A stretch of DNA of 64,000 nt from Spirochaetaceae bacterium (GCA_007694005.1 RECN01000197.1:1-64000), one strand, 5' to 3'; counted from the first letter of the stretch, positions 48,593-58,441 are shown. Notes: generated by a model from the sequence alone, not told the origin. Translations and numbers: made by a program.

Positions 48593-49042
48593 TCAGGCGT
48601 GACCCTGGTGCTGTAGCTTTATGAGCAGATCGTTCGTCTCCCGAAACCGTTTTACCACAATGGGGAGGATATGAAGGGCAACGCTCGGGTGGCTTTCGAG
48701 AAAGCTGTTAAAGGCCCACGAAGCGAGGACAAGGCACACCGTCGGTTCTTCGGCGATAACGCTTGCAGTCCGCGGAGCACCGTCAATGACCGACATTTCA
48801 CCGATCACTTCCCCGGGGCCGTGATGCGCGATGGTCATGACCGCACCGTCCTCGTTTGTCTTCTCGATTCGAACCCGGCCGGAAACGATAATGAACACGC
48901 CGATACCGGGATTGCCCTGTCGCACGACGACGTCGCCGGTTTCAAACTCGCGTTCGGTGCAGTCGCGCGCCAGAGTTCGGAGATGCCCACTGCCGAGACC
49001 GGCAAACAACGATACTTTCTGCAATGCTTCTTCACGCTTCAT
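48593..49042 (-). CDS. Stand-alone cyclic-nucleotide-binding domain protein
   Basis: The protein has 149 residues and consists of one CRP-type cNMP-binding beta-roll with short flanking helices and no DNA-binding or catalytic domain. The phosphate-binding cassette is intact (GEMSVIDGAPRTASVI, with Glu and Arg), so binding of cAMP or cGMP is likely. FETGDVVVRQGNPGIGVFII and VSGRVRIEK are typical roll strands. GAAGAGG precedes the ATG. It starts 3 bp after the cyclase gene, so enzyme and receptor are co-expressed. It may relay cAMP to an unknown partner. Confidence 0.85.
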   Translation of the reverse strand: MKREEALQKVSLFAGLGSGHLRTLARDCTEREFETGDVVVRQGNPGIGVFIIVSGRVRIEKTNEDGAVMTIAHHGPGEVIGEMSVIDGAPRTASVIAEEPTVCLVLASWAFNSFLESHPSVALHILPIVVKRFRETNDLLIKLQHQGHA

Positions 49043-49045
49043 GTA

Positions 49046-52000
49046 CTACCTCTTCTCGCTTGTATCGCGGGGCGGTCTCTCTGTCAAGTACGTATCGTGG
49101 GCACAACCTAAACTCCGCACCGCAAGGAGCCGTTTTCGCTGCGTTTCACTCGCCATCTGTTCGATTTCCGCCTGCATTAATGCCCGGGTACGATCCTGCT
49201 GGGCCGGGCAGCCGTCAGGACAGGCGAGGTCCTGAAGGTAGTGGTAGATAATCAGATCACGTCGTGGGAGGCTGAAGCCTGTTGCCACGTAGTAGGATGC
49301 CTGCATCAGAAAGAAATCACGCCCGATGAAGTCCTCGCGGCCGTGCAGCAGTTCAGCGAGGACGATCAGCGCCGAGAAAGCCGGATAATAGGCGCTGTGC
49401 TGCATGCCGAGGCCAATGCACTGGCGGGCAAAGCGGTCGGCGTGCTCTATATCACCGACAATCAGACTCGCGGAGGTGAGAGATCTCAGAGCGTCGATAC
49501 GGTCAAGGTCACTCCTGATCTGAAGCTGGTAGAATTCCGCCTGGCGCAGATGCTCGGTCGCTTTCTTTGGCTCTCCCAGAAAATAGTGGGCGTCAGCGAG
49601 CATGGAGTGAACCTGACTCTGATGGGTCTGCCGGTTGGGATAACTCGTTTCCGGTATTTTTGACAGTTTCGCGGCAAGCGCTATGACCGCTTCATAGTCG
49701 CAGAGCTGGCGCGACAGCAGCATCCCCAGATAAATCGCTTCCTGAGAGGATGAATCCGGATCGGCGTCGTAGGGTTCAATGTACGGCCGGAGCGCTGCCA
49801 TACCTCGCGCGTATTCTCCGAACAGCAGGTAGTAACTCGCTCTATACCCGGCTGTTTCTGCGGTTTCGCAGTCACCGTGTCCTGCGCAGTCGGCCTCGAT
49901 TCGACGAAGGAAGTCTCTGGCGGCATTCCGGTCTGCGGCCAGGCTTTCGGTCACCGAAAGGATCCCGAACACGTTCCTGCGCAGACTCCGGTGCCTGGTA
50001 TAAAGCGCCCCGCTCTTCGTGTCGCTGGCTTCAATGAGTGTGTTGTAGTACTGAATCGCAGTTTCACCCGAGATTCGAGCCTTTTCGAAGTTGTAGTTCT
50101 GCCGCTGATGACCACACATGAGATGGAATGCGCTTGCAGCGTACTCCACGTTGTGCTCGTTCATGGCGATGTCCAGCAGCTCCCTCACGGCGATATCGGT
50201 TTCCCTCATATTGCCGTTGTTGATGTTGACCGCGCTCTTCGCGAACATCAGCCGGAGGCGTCGGGAACGCTCGTCGGCAGGGAGTTTCTCGAGCAGCAGA
50301 TCGATGTACGGCAGGTAGGCAAGATTCAGGTGCAGGTCGTGTACGTCGAGCAGGGTGCTGCCTGCTTCCTCGTATGATTCGGCGTGAACGAGATGATGCA
50401 GCAGCCGTCCTGTGTGAGGCTGCTCCTGCTGTTTCATGCAGTCAGCGACGATGCGGTGCAGTATGCGCTTGTTGTGGTTGAGCAGCGAATCGTACATGGC
50501 CGTCTTGAACATGTCGTACCGGAACGAGTAGTGACCATCGTTTGAAACCAGAATACCTTCCTGTATGAAAAGATCGAGCGCTTCATCGATGATTCCGGTT
50601 TCGCCGTCGGTCCTTCTCTGCACGAAAGCCATATCTTCTGTCGTGAATGACTCTATGAACACCGAGACGCGGGTCAGCAGCTCCCGCATCGGCACCGGAA
50701 ACGCATCGATCAGACTCAGGAAGATGCTCTGTATGGTTGTCGGGACGGTGGTCAGATCCTTGTGATGGCTTTCCCGGGCGTAGCGGACGTACTCCTCGAT
50801 AAACAGCGGATTGCCTTTGGCGGTGTTAAGAATTGCGTTGCGTATCGAGGGGTCGCTGCACTCGGGCCAGAGCATGTCGACAAGATCACTGCAGGCCTGC
50901 GCGGACAGGGGTTCAAGTTTGAGTGTCTCAACATCCGGAAGAAGATCATCGATGAGAGGAGGTTTTTTCCGCCCGGTGAACAGAAAAAAGGGCTTTACAG
51001 CGCTGTTTTCGAGGAAGAAACGCAGGAAGTCTCTGCTTTCTTCGTCAAGAACCGACACATTGTCGATCACCACCAGGGTCGAAAACGCACTGTCAACGTG
51101 TTTCTCGAGTATGGCTTTGAAGATTGCGAAGAGGACGACAATGGACTGGGTTTCTGACGTCGGGGCGTCGCTGTTCTGAACAAGGTCGGCAAAACCTGCA
51201 GCGGTCTTATGTTCCACCGGCAACAGGCGTGCCGTTTCCTCGGCTATGTACGCAGCGTCATGGGACGACTCGAAGGAGAAATAGGTCAGAAGAAGATCGA
51301 TGATGACCGCGAAATTCAGGTCGCGGTACCGCCGTGCCCGTGCGGTCAGCACCGGCGCGCTGAATCCCGGGAAGGCCTTGATCTGTTCTATGAAGCGTCC
51401 CGCGAGGCGGGTCTTGCCGAGACCCGGCTGACCGGTGAGCATAAATCCACCCGGCTGCTCCGAATCGTGTCGCAGGAAGGTGCGAGTCAGCATTTCCAGT
51501 TCACGCGTGCGGTTGGCAAAGTAGCTTCCGCCGAACATGGGATTCGGGTTTCGTCCAAGAACGCGGTAGGCTTCAATGCTGTCTTCCTTACCCTTGAGGG
51601 TAAGCGTATGCCCGGTATCGAACATGAAGTCCTGTGCACAGCGCTGTTTTGTTTCCGCCGAAACAAGTATGCCTCCGACTGGTGCTTCCGTTTCCAGCCG
51701 GGAGGCAATACTCATTGCGTGTCCGGTGACCACATCGTACTCACCGCGTTTTCCCGTCGTGACGAGACCGGTGTGTATGCCCGTGCGAAAATCGAGCCGT
51801 ATGCTCCGGTCGCGGAAGCGCTCGTTTATACGACGCAGTTCCCGGCCGAAGGCGAGGGCGGTACTCACCGCGCGTGACGGGTCGTCTTCGTGTATGTTCG
51901 GGACACCGAATACGGCGACCAGTGCATCACCGATGTACTTCTCAACGGTCCCTCCGTGGGAGCGTACAATTCCCTCGAAACTCGAAAAGACAGACGACAT

Positions 52001-52120
52001 GAGAGCGTCCATGTCTTCCGGATCGAGGCGTTCTGAGAGTCGGGTAAATCCCGTCATGTCGGAGAAAAGCATGGTCGCGTGGCGGCGTTCACCGCTTTTC
52101 AGGTTCTGATCGTCACTCAT
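49046..52120 (-). CDS. Class III adenylate cyclase fused to AAA ATPase and TPR-like domains
   Basis: The predicted protein has 1024 residues from ATG 52120. Residues ~12-190 are a class III cyclase homology domain with both metal Asp (LFSDMTGFT and YIGDALVAVFG), Lys of VEKYIGD and Asp of YDVVTG that select adenine. The usual transition-state Asn is Ser (HAMSIASRLE), so activity may be lowered. A STAND-like ATPase follows (about 205-500; Walker A TGQPGLGKTRL, Walker B TLVVIDNVSVLDEES). The C-terminal ~500 residues are TPR-like helices. This layout is known for signal-integrating cyclases. A cNMP-binding protein gene follows after 3 bp. Confidence 0.9.
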   Translation of the reverse strand: MSDDQNLKSGERRHATMLFSDMTGFTRLSERLDPEDMDALMSSVFSSFEGIVRSHGGTVEKYIGDALVAVFGVPNIHEDDPSRAVSTALAFGRELRRINERFRDRSIRLDFRTGIHTGLVTTGKRGEYDVVTGHAMSIASRLETEAPVGGILVSAETKQRCAQDFMFDTGHTLTLKGKEDSIEAYRVLGRNPNPMFGGSYFANRTRELEMLTRTFLRHDSEQPGGFMLTGQPGLGKTRLAGRFIEQIKAFPGFSAPVLTARARRYRDLNFAVIIDLLLTYFSFESSHDAAYIAEETARLLPVEHKTAAGFADLVQNSDAPTSETQSIVVLFAIFKAILEKHVDSAFSTLVVIDNVSVLDEESRDFLRFFLENSAVKPFFLFTGRKKPPLIDDLLPDVETLKLEPLSAQACSDLVDMLWPECSDPSIRNAILNTAKGNPLFIEEYVRYARESHHKDLTTVPTTIQSIFLSLIDAFPVPMRELLTRVSVFIESFTTEDMAFVQRRTDGETGIIDEALDLFIQEGILVSNDGHYSFRYDMFKTAMYDSLLNHNKRILHRIVADCMKQQEQPHTGRLLHHLVHAESYEEAGSTLLDVHDLHLNLAYLPYIDLLLEKLPADERSRRLRLMFAKSAVNINNGNMRETDIAVRELLDIAMNEHNVEYAASAFHLMCGHQRQNYNFEKARISGETAIQYYNTLIEASDTKSGALYTRHRSLRRNVFGILSVTESLAADRNAARDFLRRIEADCAGHGDCETAETAGYRASYYLLFGEYARGMAALRPYIEPYDADPDSSSQEAIYLGMLLSRQLCDYEAVIALAAKLSKIPETSYPNRQTHQSQVHSMLADAHYFLGEPKKATEHLRQAEFYQLQIRSDLDRIDALRSLTSASLIVGDIEHADRFARQCIGLGMQHSAYYPAFSALIVLAELLHGREDFIGRDFFLMQASYYVATGFSLPRRDLIIYHYLQDLACPDGCPAQQDRTRALMQAEIEQMASETQRKRLLAVRSLGCAHDTYLTERPPRDTSEKR

Positions 52121-52181
52121 TCCGTTTCTCAGTCTATCCCGGAGTCTGGAGCCCGGTACAGACAGAAAAGTACCTGCATGA

Positions 52182-52187
52182 TACATT
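52182..52187 (+). promoter_or_regulatory. Candidate -10 of the M20 peptidase gene
   Basis: TACATT ends 9 nt before the ATG at 52197 and there is no Shine-Dalgarno. No good -35 is seen at 17-18 bp, so this is a weaker member of the short-leader group. Confidence 0.35.
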
Positions 52188-52196
52188 GACGAGTCT

Positions 52197-53549
52197 ATGA
52201 CACCGCAGACCATGGTTCATGAACAGATAGTGCCACTCCTTCAGAAACTCATACAGAACGCATGCGTCAATACCGGAGACGACGACTCGGGACAGGAAAC
52301 ACGGTCCATTGAAACGATACGCGAGTTCCTCCGCGAACGTGATATCGACAGCCGCCTGTATTACCAAAACCCGGATCGCGCGAATCTCGTCGCCCGAATT
52401 CGCGGTGAAAACCCCATGGCGCCGACGATCGCGTATATGGGCCACGTTGACGTTGTCCCGGCCGATGTCGCCGACTGGAGCAGAGATCCGTTCAGTGGCG
52501 AGGTGCACAACGGAGAGGTATGGGGACGCGGGGCGGTCGATATGCTGGGGATGGTTGCTGCTTTCACCGCAGCCTTCGCGTCATTCGCCGAATCGGGCAG
52601 GCGGCCACCGGGGGATGTGCTTCTGGTGATCGTCAGCGACGAAGAAGCCGGAGGAACCTTCGGCGCGCGCTACCTCATAGAGAATCACTGGGACGAAGTA
52701 AAGTGTGACTACATGATCACCGAAGTTGGTGGCCTGCACATACACACCGATTCAGGACCCGCTATTACCATGACCGTGGGCGAGAAGGGCGTATGCTGGG
52801 TGCGCATGAAGTTTCGAGGTGTACCGGGACACGGTTCTATGCCGTATCGGAGCAGCAACGCAGCGATGCTCGCATCGGAAGCACTGGTACGCATCGGCAG
52901 GGCCACGACTCGACGGGTCATGACTCCGCTTGTCCGGGAAATGTCACGGGCGTTCTTTCAGGGCCACGTGGAACATCTCCTGTCGCGTTTACCGGGCTGC
53001 TTCGACCGCGCTCTTGCGCGCCTCTACCGGCGTGATCCGGGGAAGGCACGATTCCTCGATACCGCGAGTCGTATGACTATCAGCCCTGGAGTGGTCAGAG
53101 GTGGATCCAAAGTGAACATCGTCCCCGATAGAGCCGAGATCGAGTTTGATGTCCGTATTTTGCCCGGGCAGACGGTCGAACAGACTCAGGAGGCGCTGCG
53201 TGGGGCGCTCGGTACGCTGTCCGACGAAGCGGAGATCGAGTTCTTCGAGTTTTTTCCCGCCAATACCAGTGAGCAGGATACCCCTCTCTGGCGCGCCACC
53301 GAGCAGATCTGCAGCGAAATCCTGCCAGGTACGCGTATCGTTCCCATGTACATGGGAGGTGTTACCGACGGACGATACTGGCGCCAGCGAGGCACCACGG
53401 TGTACGGCTTCGCTGCCAATTCGCCAGCATTGACTATGGACCGGTTTTCCCGTCGCATTCACGGTATAGACGAGCGCATTGATCTTCAATCACTCGAACT
53501 GAATACCGGGTATCTTATGAGGCTGCCGTACGAAATAGGGAGATTCTGA
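52197..53549 (+). CDS. M20 family zinc metallopeptidase / deacylase
   Basis: The protein has 450 residues and resembles ArgE/DapE/acylase-1 and M20 dipeptidases. Metal ligands and catalytic residues are present: MGHVDVVPAD (His, Asp), GRGAVDMLGM (bridging Asp), VSDEEAGGTFGA (catalytic Glu-Glu), and the last His in RRIHGIDERI. The dimerisation domain begins VRMKFRGVPGHGSMPYRSSN, usual for the family. It probably removes an acyl group or amino acid from a small cytosolic substrate. The next gene starts within its stop codon (TGATG), which implies co-translation. Confidence 0.9.
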   Translation: MTPQTMVHEQIVPLLQKLIQNACVNTGDDDSGQETRSIETIREFLRERDIDSRLYYQNPDRANLVARIRGENPMAPTIAYMGHVDVVPADVADWSRDPFSGEVHNGEVWGRGAVDMLGMVAAFTAAFASFAESGRRPPGDVLLVIVSDEEAGGTFGARYLIENHWDEVKCDYMITEVGGLHIHTDSGPAITMTVGEKGVCWVRMKFRGVPGHGSMPYRSSNAAMLASEALVRIGRATTRRVMTPLVREMSRAFFQGHVEHLLSRLPGCFDRALARLYRRDPGKARFLDTASRMTISPGVVRGGSKVNIVPDRAEIEFDVRILPGQTVEQTQEALRGALGTLSDEAEIEFFEFFPANTSEQDTPLWRATEQICSEILPGTRIVPMYMGGVTDGRYWRQRGTTVYGFAANSPALTMDRFSRRIHGIDERIDLQSLELNTGYLMRLPYEIGRF

Positions 53550-54085
53550 TGTTTGCCGTTCTGACGAGAATAGTCGCCGCGCTGAATGCGAATCGACGAC
53601 CCGGAGAGATCGCCGGAGCGTGCTCCTTCGCGGTCATGCTCGCTCTGCTGCCCGCCGGGAATCTGATCTGGGTTTCGCTCTTTGCACTGGTTTTTCTCGT
53701 GAAAGTGAATCTCGGGATCGCACTCCTTCTGACGGCGATACTTACGCCCATGGCTGTCCTGGCCGACGGGTTTCTTGACCGCGTAGGATACGCTGTTCTG
53801 ACTGCCCCGGCGCTGCAGACATTCTTCACGCGTTTGTACAACGCTCCCTTCGGTCCGCTGACCGGTTTTAACAACAGCCTCGTACCGGGTGCCCTGATCG
53901 TCGGGCTGCTGCTCTGGGTACCGGTATTTTTTCTTTGCCGGGCCCTGGTGCAAGCCTACCGGGAACGCCTGCGGGTGAAAATCATCCGCAGTCCGCTGGT
54001 ACAGTGGTTTGCCCGTTTCCCCCTGGTCAGACGCGTGCAGGATGCGGCGCGCCGGGCACGGTCTATCTACGAGTGGGCGGGGTGA
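53549..54085 (+). CDS. TIGR03546-like integral membrane protein
   Basis: The protein has 178 residues, starting in a TGATG overlap with the peptidase stop. It shows at least three TM segments (AGACSFAVMLALLPAGNLIW, VNLGIALLLTAILTPMAVL, ALIVGLLLWVPVFFLCRAL) and a basic amphipathic C-terminus. Size, topology and its position immediately before a long AsmA-like coiled protein match the TIGR03546/TIGR03545 pair of outer-membrane bacteria, whose function is not known. The assignment is from memory of the family and should be confirmed by profile search. Confidence 0.7.
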   Translation: MFAVLTRIVAALNANRRPGEIAGACSFAVMLALLPAGNLIWVSLFALVFLVKVNLGIALLLTAILTPMAVLADGFLDRVGYAVLTAPALQTFFTRLYNAPFGPLTGFNNSLVPGALIVGLLLWVPVFFLCRALVQAYRERLRVKIIRSPLVQWFARFPLVRRVQDAARRARSIYEWAG

Positions 54086-54092
54086 AACGAAC

Positions 54093-56261
54093 ATGAACAG
54101 GACACCGAAAGCTCCGCGCATGTTTGCGCCCCGTATTCCGAAAACCCGATTCGAGCGAAAGATGCTCAAGCGCATACCGCTGTCGAACGAACGAGAGTTC
54201 CTTCTCGGGCTGTACACAAAGCATGACGACGTCTACGTCCGTGAAACGGAGCTCGAGAAAAAGGACTGCAAACACCTCAAGCGACTTGCAAAGGCCATAA
54301 AACATAATCGAGGTCTGTTTCAGCCGGTTAAGCTGGGACTACTCGCAGCGATCGCCGGCCTTGCCCTTGCCGGGGTAACGGTGTTCCTGAACCCGATCGT
54401 TTCTTCGGCCATAGAGCGGGGGCTGGAGGCCGCCTTCGTCGCCCGAAGCGAGCTCAGTGGCCTGTCGCTCCGCCCGCTTGTACCGGGCATTTCGTTTGAT
54501 GCTCTCACCGTCGCGGACCGTAATCAGCCTCTGCAAAACCTCTTCGAGGTGCATGATGTTCGCGTTGAGCTCGATCTCGGTCAGCTCATTCGTGGCCGCA
54601 TCGTGATCAGAGACCTCGACGCCGGACAGCTGAGATTCGCAACCGGACGCAGTACATCCGGCGCTCTGCCGGCAGATCACCCCGCGCTAATCGACGGAAC
54701 CGACGACCGACCGGCGGCGCGTACGACTCTCCGCAGCGAAGCGGGATCAGTCGTTCAGGAAGGCGTCGGTCAGCTTCTCTCGCTCGATGTACAGGAAATC
54801 GTCGCGGCCGAGCTGTCGCGGCTCGAAACCCCGGGTGTCGTGGATGAGCAGATCAGCCTCATTCGCCGGGAGATCACCGAAACGCGTGCTGAGCTCGCCG
54901 AGCTGCAGACCGCTACGGAAGTCTTTCGCTCCGATGCGGAAGGTCTGCTTTCTACCGATCCTCGCACCGTGAGTTCGATCGAACAGCTCACGAGTCTGTA
55001 CACCGATACGGAGTCCGTTGCCCGCGACGCGGCAGTGATCCTCGACAGCGCCGCAGGCGTTTCGCGAGACATTGGCGCGTCACGCGCGCGCGTGGAAGCT
55101 GCGGTCGACGCGATATCGACGGCAGTCGATGCCGACGTATCAGGTGTGCAGGACCGCATCCCCTCCGCTTCCGACGTCCTTACAGGCCCGGTAGCGGCAT
55201 TCCTCGAACCGCATATCATGGCCCTCATCGATCCGTATCGCGACACCATCGATACCCTGCTGTCGGCGGTGACCTGGCTTCAGGAGCGTTCCGCGGATCA
55301 GGAGGATCGGTCGGGTGTGACGCGCCAGGGCCGCACCGTCGCGTATCCTTCGCTGGAATACCCGCGCTTCCTCCTCGAACGCGCCGCTGTGGGTGCCGCA
55401 AGCGGGGCGGTGCAGTATCAGGCTGAGCTTCTGTCCCTGTCGAGCGATCCTGAGATGACCGAGGGCCTGCCGACGGCGCGCTACGGGCAGCGTCACAACG
55501 GCCGCAGCGCCATCGTCGATGCGGTTTTTGACCTTCGGAGGAACGCTTCGACCCCATTTGATCTTGCTCTCGTACTCGAATCGCAGCCGATAGCGTTTTC
55601 GGTCCCGAACGCACCGTTTTCCTTCTCCGGACTCGTCGGGACATTTGATCTCACTGCCGAGGCACGACTCGTGGAAACCGGCGGCACTCTCAGCGAGGAG
55701 CTCGTCGCCTTTCTGCGCGTCGTGCCGGATGACGTACAGTTTGTAACTGAAGGCCTGATCGTCGAGCGCGTGCGGTCGGTCATAGCCCGGGCCGAAACCG
55801 TAGAGATCGAAGTACAGGCTCCTGCTCCTCAGGGTGAACCCGCCGTGCGCACGAATCTCGACGGTCCGATACGCGAAGAGATCGCAGCCTATCTTGCTGA
55901 ACAGCGCGACGCGATCGTCGAACAGGTCGAAGCCGAAGTTCGCAGGCAACTCGACGAGCAGCTTTCACGCTATTCCGAAGAGCTTGATCAGCTTCTGAGT
56001 CTCTATGCGGATCTTGAAGAATACATTGCAGATGCACGGTCGCTGGCAGCGCGGGTTACCGAGCAGAGAACGGCGATCGAGACCCGAATTGCGGGTCTGC
56101 GGGGAGAGGTCGAAGACCGGGTGCGCGCAGAGGCTGAGGCGGCTCGACAGGAGGCTGAGCGCCGGGCACGGGAAGAGGCTGAAGCAGCCGCGCGAGAGGC
56201 GGAGAGGCGTGCCCGCGAAGAAGCCGGCCGCATCATCGACTCCATCCGGTCACCGTTTTAG
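54093..56261 (+). CDS. TIGR03545-like AsmA-related membrane-anchored coiled-coil protein
   Basis: The protein has 722 residues from ATG 54093, with GGGGTGA upstream. A basic N-terminus is followed by one TM helix (~80-105, LGLLAAIAGLALAGVTVFL), then an AsmA-like beta segment (LRPLVPGISFDALTVADRNQ; VRVELDLGQLIRGRIVIRDL). A helical, Glu/Arg/Ala-rich region follows, and the C-terminal ~130 residues form a long coiled coil (EQVEAEVRRQLDEQLSRYSE; ARQEAERRAREEAEAAAREA). It matches TIGR03545, always next to TIGR03546. Likely an envelope-spanning scaffold, but no function is established. Confidence 0.72.
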   Translation: MNRTPKAPRMFAPRIPKTRFERKMLKRIPLSNEREFLLGLYTKHDDVYVRETELEKKDCKHLKRLAKAIKHNRGLFQPVKLGLLAAIAGLALAGVTVFLNPIVSSAIERGLEAAFVARSELSGLSLRPLVPGISFDALTVADRNQPLQNLFEVHDVRVELDLGQLIRGRIVIRDLDAGQLRFATGRSTSGALPADHPALIDGTDDRPAARTTLRSEAGSVVQEGVGQLLSLDVQEIVAAELSRLETPGVVDEQISLIRREITETRAELAELQTATEVFRSDAEGLLSTDPRTVSSIEQLTSLYTDTESVARDAAVILDSAAGVSRDIGASRARVEAAVDAISTAVDADVSGVQDRIPSASDVLTGPVAAFLEPHIMALIDPYRDTIDTLLSAVTWLQERSADQEDRSGVTRQGRTVAYPSLEYPRFLLERAAVGAASGAVQYQAELLSLSSDPEMTEGLPTARYGQRHNGRSAIVDAVFDLRRNASTPFDLALVLESQPIAFSVPNAPFSFSGLVGTFDLTAEARLVETGGTLSEELVAFLRVVPDDVQFVTEGLIVERVRSVIARAETVEIEVQAPAPQGEPAVRTNLDGPIREEIAAYLAEQRDAIVEQVEAEVRRQLDEQLSRYSEELDQLLSLYADLEEYIADARSLAARVTEQRTAIETRIAGLRGEVEDRVRAEAEAARQEAERRAREEAEAAAREAERRAREEAGRIIDSIRSPF

Positions 56262-56269
56262 GCAGGCTC

Positions 56270-57601
56270 ATGCAGAATTCCATGTCCGGAAAAACCCTTC
56301 TGTTCGGTTACTTCATAATAGTCATTCTCGTGGGTTCGGTGCTCCTGACGACACCGTGGGCGTGGGAAGCACCGGGGCGACTGCGTTACCTTGATGCCCT
56401 GTTTACCGCGACGTCTGCTGTCTGTGTTACGGGACTCATAGTCGTTGATACTTCGGAGTTCAGTCTGTTCGGGACTATCGTGATTATTGGTCTCATTCAG
56501 GCAGGAGGTCTCGGGATAATCGCATTTGGCACCCTCCTCGTGACGGGTAACGGCCGAAAGATTTCGCTCGCGAACCGCAGACTGATTAAGGAGTATTCGA
56601 TCGACTCGGTCGAGTACGAACCTCGACGGATCGTACGCAGAATCATCATTCTGGCGCTCGGTATCGAAGCCCTCGGAGCGGTCGTTCTGATTACGGCGTT
56701 TTCCCACGCGGGTGCACCGACGCCGGTGTTGAACGGCATCTTTCACGCCGTCTCTGCGTTTGCTAACGCCGGCTTCTCACTCTTCGATACGAGTCTTGAG
56801 GCGTTTGCGGGGAACCTGTTCGTAATTCTCCCAATCATCGTCCTGTTGACCCTCGGGGGAATCGGTTTTGTCGTGTTCATGGATGTAACGAGACGTGCTC
56901 GCGGCCTGGTGCGGGTACTTTCGCTCCATACCAGGATAGTCCTGACGATGACTGTTCTGCTCGGTTTCACCGGTACACTCGTATTCTTCGTGTTTGAAGG
57001 AAGCACGAGCCTTTCAGACCTGTCGGTGTCCGAGCGCCTTCTCGCGTCATTCTTTCAGGCAGTCACACCACGTACGGCTGGATTCAACTCCATTCCGCAG
57101 GATACCCTGTCAATGCCGTCACAGATATGGACCATCCTTCTCATGTTTGTAGGAGGAGCTCCTGGAAGCATCGCCGGTGGTGTGAAAGTTACGACGATAG
57201 TTCTGGTCTTCATGCTCGCTATCCGTCGTCGCGAGATGCACGCTGAAATCAGGATAGGGAAGCGGAGCATTAATCCGGTGGTGCTGAACAAGGCAGCGTC
57301 AATCGTGATAAAGTCGCTGCTGATCCTTGTCGGTGCAGTTCTTGTACTCAGCGTGACCGAAAACTGGGCGGCAGAAAACAGTTTCAGTTTCATGGAAGTA
57401 CTGTTTGAGACGGTATCCGCATTCAGTACGGTTGGATTATCCCTTGGCATCACACAGCAGTTGAGTGACGCGGGAAGACTGATTATTATCGCAGTGATGT
57501 TTACCGGGCGGTTGGGCATAATTGCGATGGCCATGCCGGGTAGTGAGCCGACGAAACGCCGCTTTGTCAGGTATCCTGAAGGAAACGTGTTACTTGGGTA
57601 A
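56270..57601 (+). CDS. ktrB: Potassium uptake transporter, TrkH/KtrB family
   Basis: The protein has 443 residues and forms a K+-conducting membrane subunit. Four pore loops with the selectivity glycine are visible: SAVCVTGL, FANAGFSLF, TPRTAGFNSI and SAFSTVGLSL. Eight to ten TM helices surround them, e.g. IVLLTLGGIGFVVFMDV. It starts 8 bp after the coiled-coil gene with TAGGCAGG upstream and is followed 3 bp later by the regulatory ring subunit, so the pair forms one Ktr/Trk system. Length and pattern fit KtrB (Na+-dependent) better than long TrkH. Confidence 0.93.
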   Translation: MQNSMSGKTLLFGYFIIVILVGSVLLTTPWAWEAPGRLRYLDALFTATSAVCVTGLIVVDTSEFSLFGTIVIIGLIQAGGLGIIAFGTLLVTGNGRKISLANRRLIKEYSIDSVEYEPRRIVRRIIILALGIEALGAVVLITAFSHAGAPTPVLNGIFHAVSAFANAGFSLFDTSLEAFAGNLFVILPIIVLLTLGGIGFVVFMDVTRRARGLVRVLSLHTRIVLTMTVLLGFTGTLVFFVFEGSTSLSDLSVSERLLASFFQAVTPRTAGFNSIPQDTLSMPSQIWTILLMFVGGAPGSIAGGVKVTTIVLVFMLAIRRREMHAEIRIGKRSINPVVLNKAASIVIKSLLILVGAVLVLSVTENWAAENSFSFMEVLFETVSAFSTVGLSLGITQQLSDAGRLIIIAVMFTGRLGIIAMAMPGSEPTKRRFVRYPEGNVLLG

Positions 57602-57604
57602 AAT

Positions 57605-58372
57605 ATGAAACAGTTTGGACTGGTTGGCATAGGTAAATTCGGACGGCGCATACTCGATGAGCTTCTGAAGCTGGATGTTGAGATCCTGATCCTCGACAAG
57701 AACCCCGAGCTCATCGAACAGTATAAGAACCAGGTGGCTGATGCCTACGTTGCAGACGCATTGAATGAAGAGACTATACAGCAGACGATCCCCTCCGATA
57801 TCGATGTTGTCATTCTCGATACCGTGGATAATATCGACGTATCCATACTTGTCACGCATTATCTCAAGAAGATCGGTGTACGGGAAATCGTCGCAGTCGC
57901 GGGAACCGATCAACACGGTGAGATCCTTTCTGCCGTCGGAGCGACCCGTGTCATATTTCCGAACAAGGAAGCTGCTCTACGGATTGCCCCGACACTGGTC
58001 TCCAGTACCTTGTTTGGCTACTTCCCGATTGCCGAGGATATAGCGGTTGCCGAGATACGTTCTCCCGAGCGTTTCATCGGGATGACCCTGATCGAGTCCG
58101 ACATACGAAACGAACTCGGTATCACCGTGATTGCGGTCCGACGCGCTCTGACAGACAAGTTCGAGTTTGTCTCGGCTGCATACACGCTGTCCGCCGAAGA
58201 TTCGCTACTGATTGTCGCCCCCGAAGAGGCTATCAGCAAGCTGTCGCACGTTCGCCTCGGAGGAGCGTCCGGGGATGTCGAGACGCTTATGCCGCACAGT
58301 GGCCAGCAGCGACGATCCGAACCGCCACGTCGGAGAAAGCCGCGTTGGTCGCTTTTTGGGATGCGGGGATAG
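57605..58372 (+). CDS. ktrA: Potassium uptake regulatory subunit, KtrA/TrkA
   Basis: The protein has 255 residues. The N-terminal RCK domain has FGLVGIGKFGRRILDEL (GxGxxG) with the acidic end of the next strand (ILILDKNPEL), which binds ATP/ADP/NAD(H). The C-terminal TrkA_C domain begins around RSPERFIGMTLIESD. A basic tail of about 25 residues (RRSEPPRRRKPRW) is longer than usual. KtrA octamers gate the KtrB pore in response to nucleotides. It follows ktrB after 3 bp. Confidence 0.93.
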   Translation: MKQFGLVGIGKFGRRILDELLKLDVEILILDKNPELIEQYKNQVADAYVADALNEETIQQTIPSDIDVVILDTVDNIDVSILVTHYLKKIGVREIVAVAGTDQHGEILSAVGATRVIFPNKEAALRIAPTLVSSTLFGYFPIAEDIAVAEIRSPERFIGMTLIESDIRNELGITVIAVRRALTDKFEFVSAAYTLSAEDSLLIVAPEEAISKLSHVRLGGASGDVETLMPHSGQQRRSEPPRRRKPRWSLFGMRG

Positions 58373-58441
58373 ACGAGAACTTGTAATGCTATTGGAGAGG
58401 TTGTTCAGCCTTTCCTCCGGTTTGATCGACCAACTCGTGGG

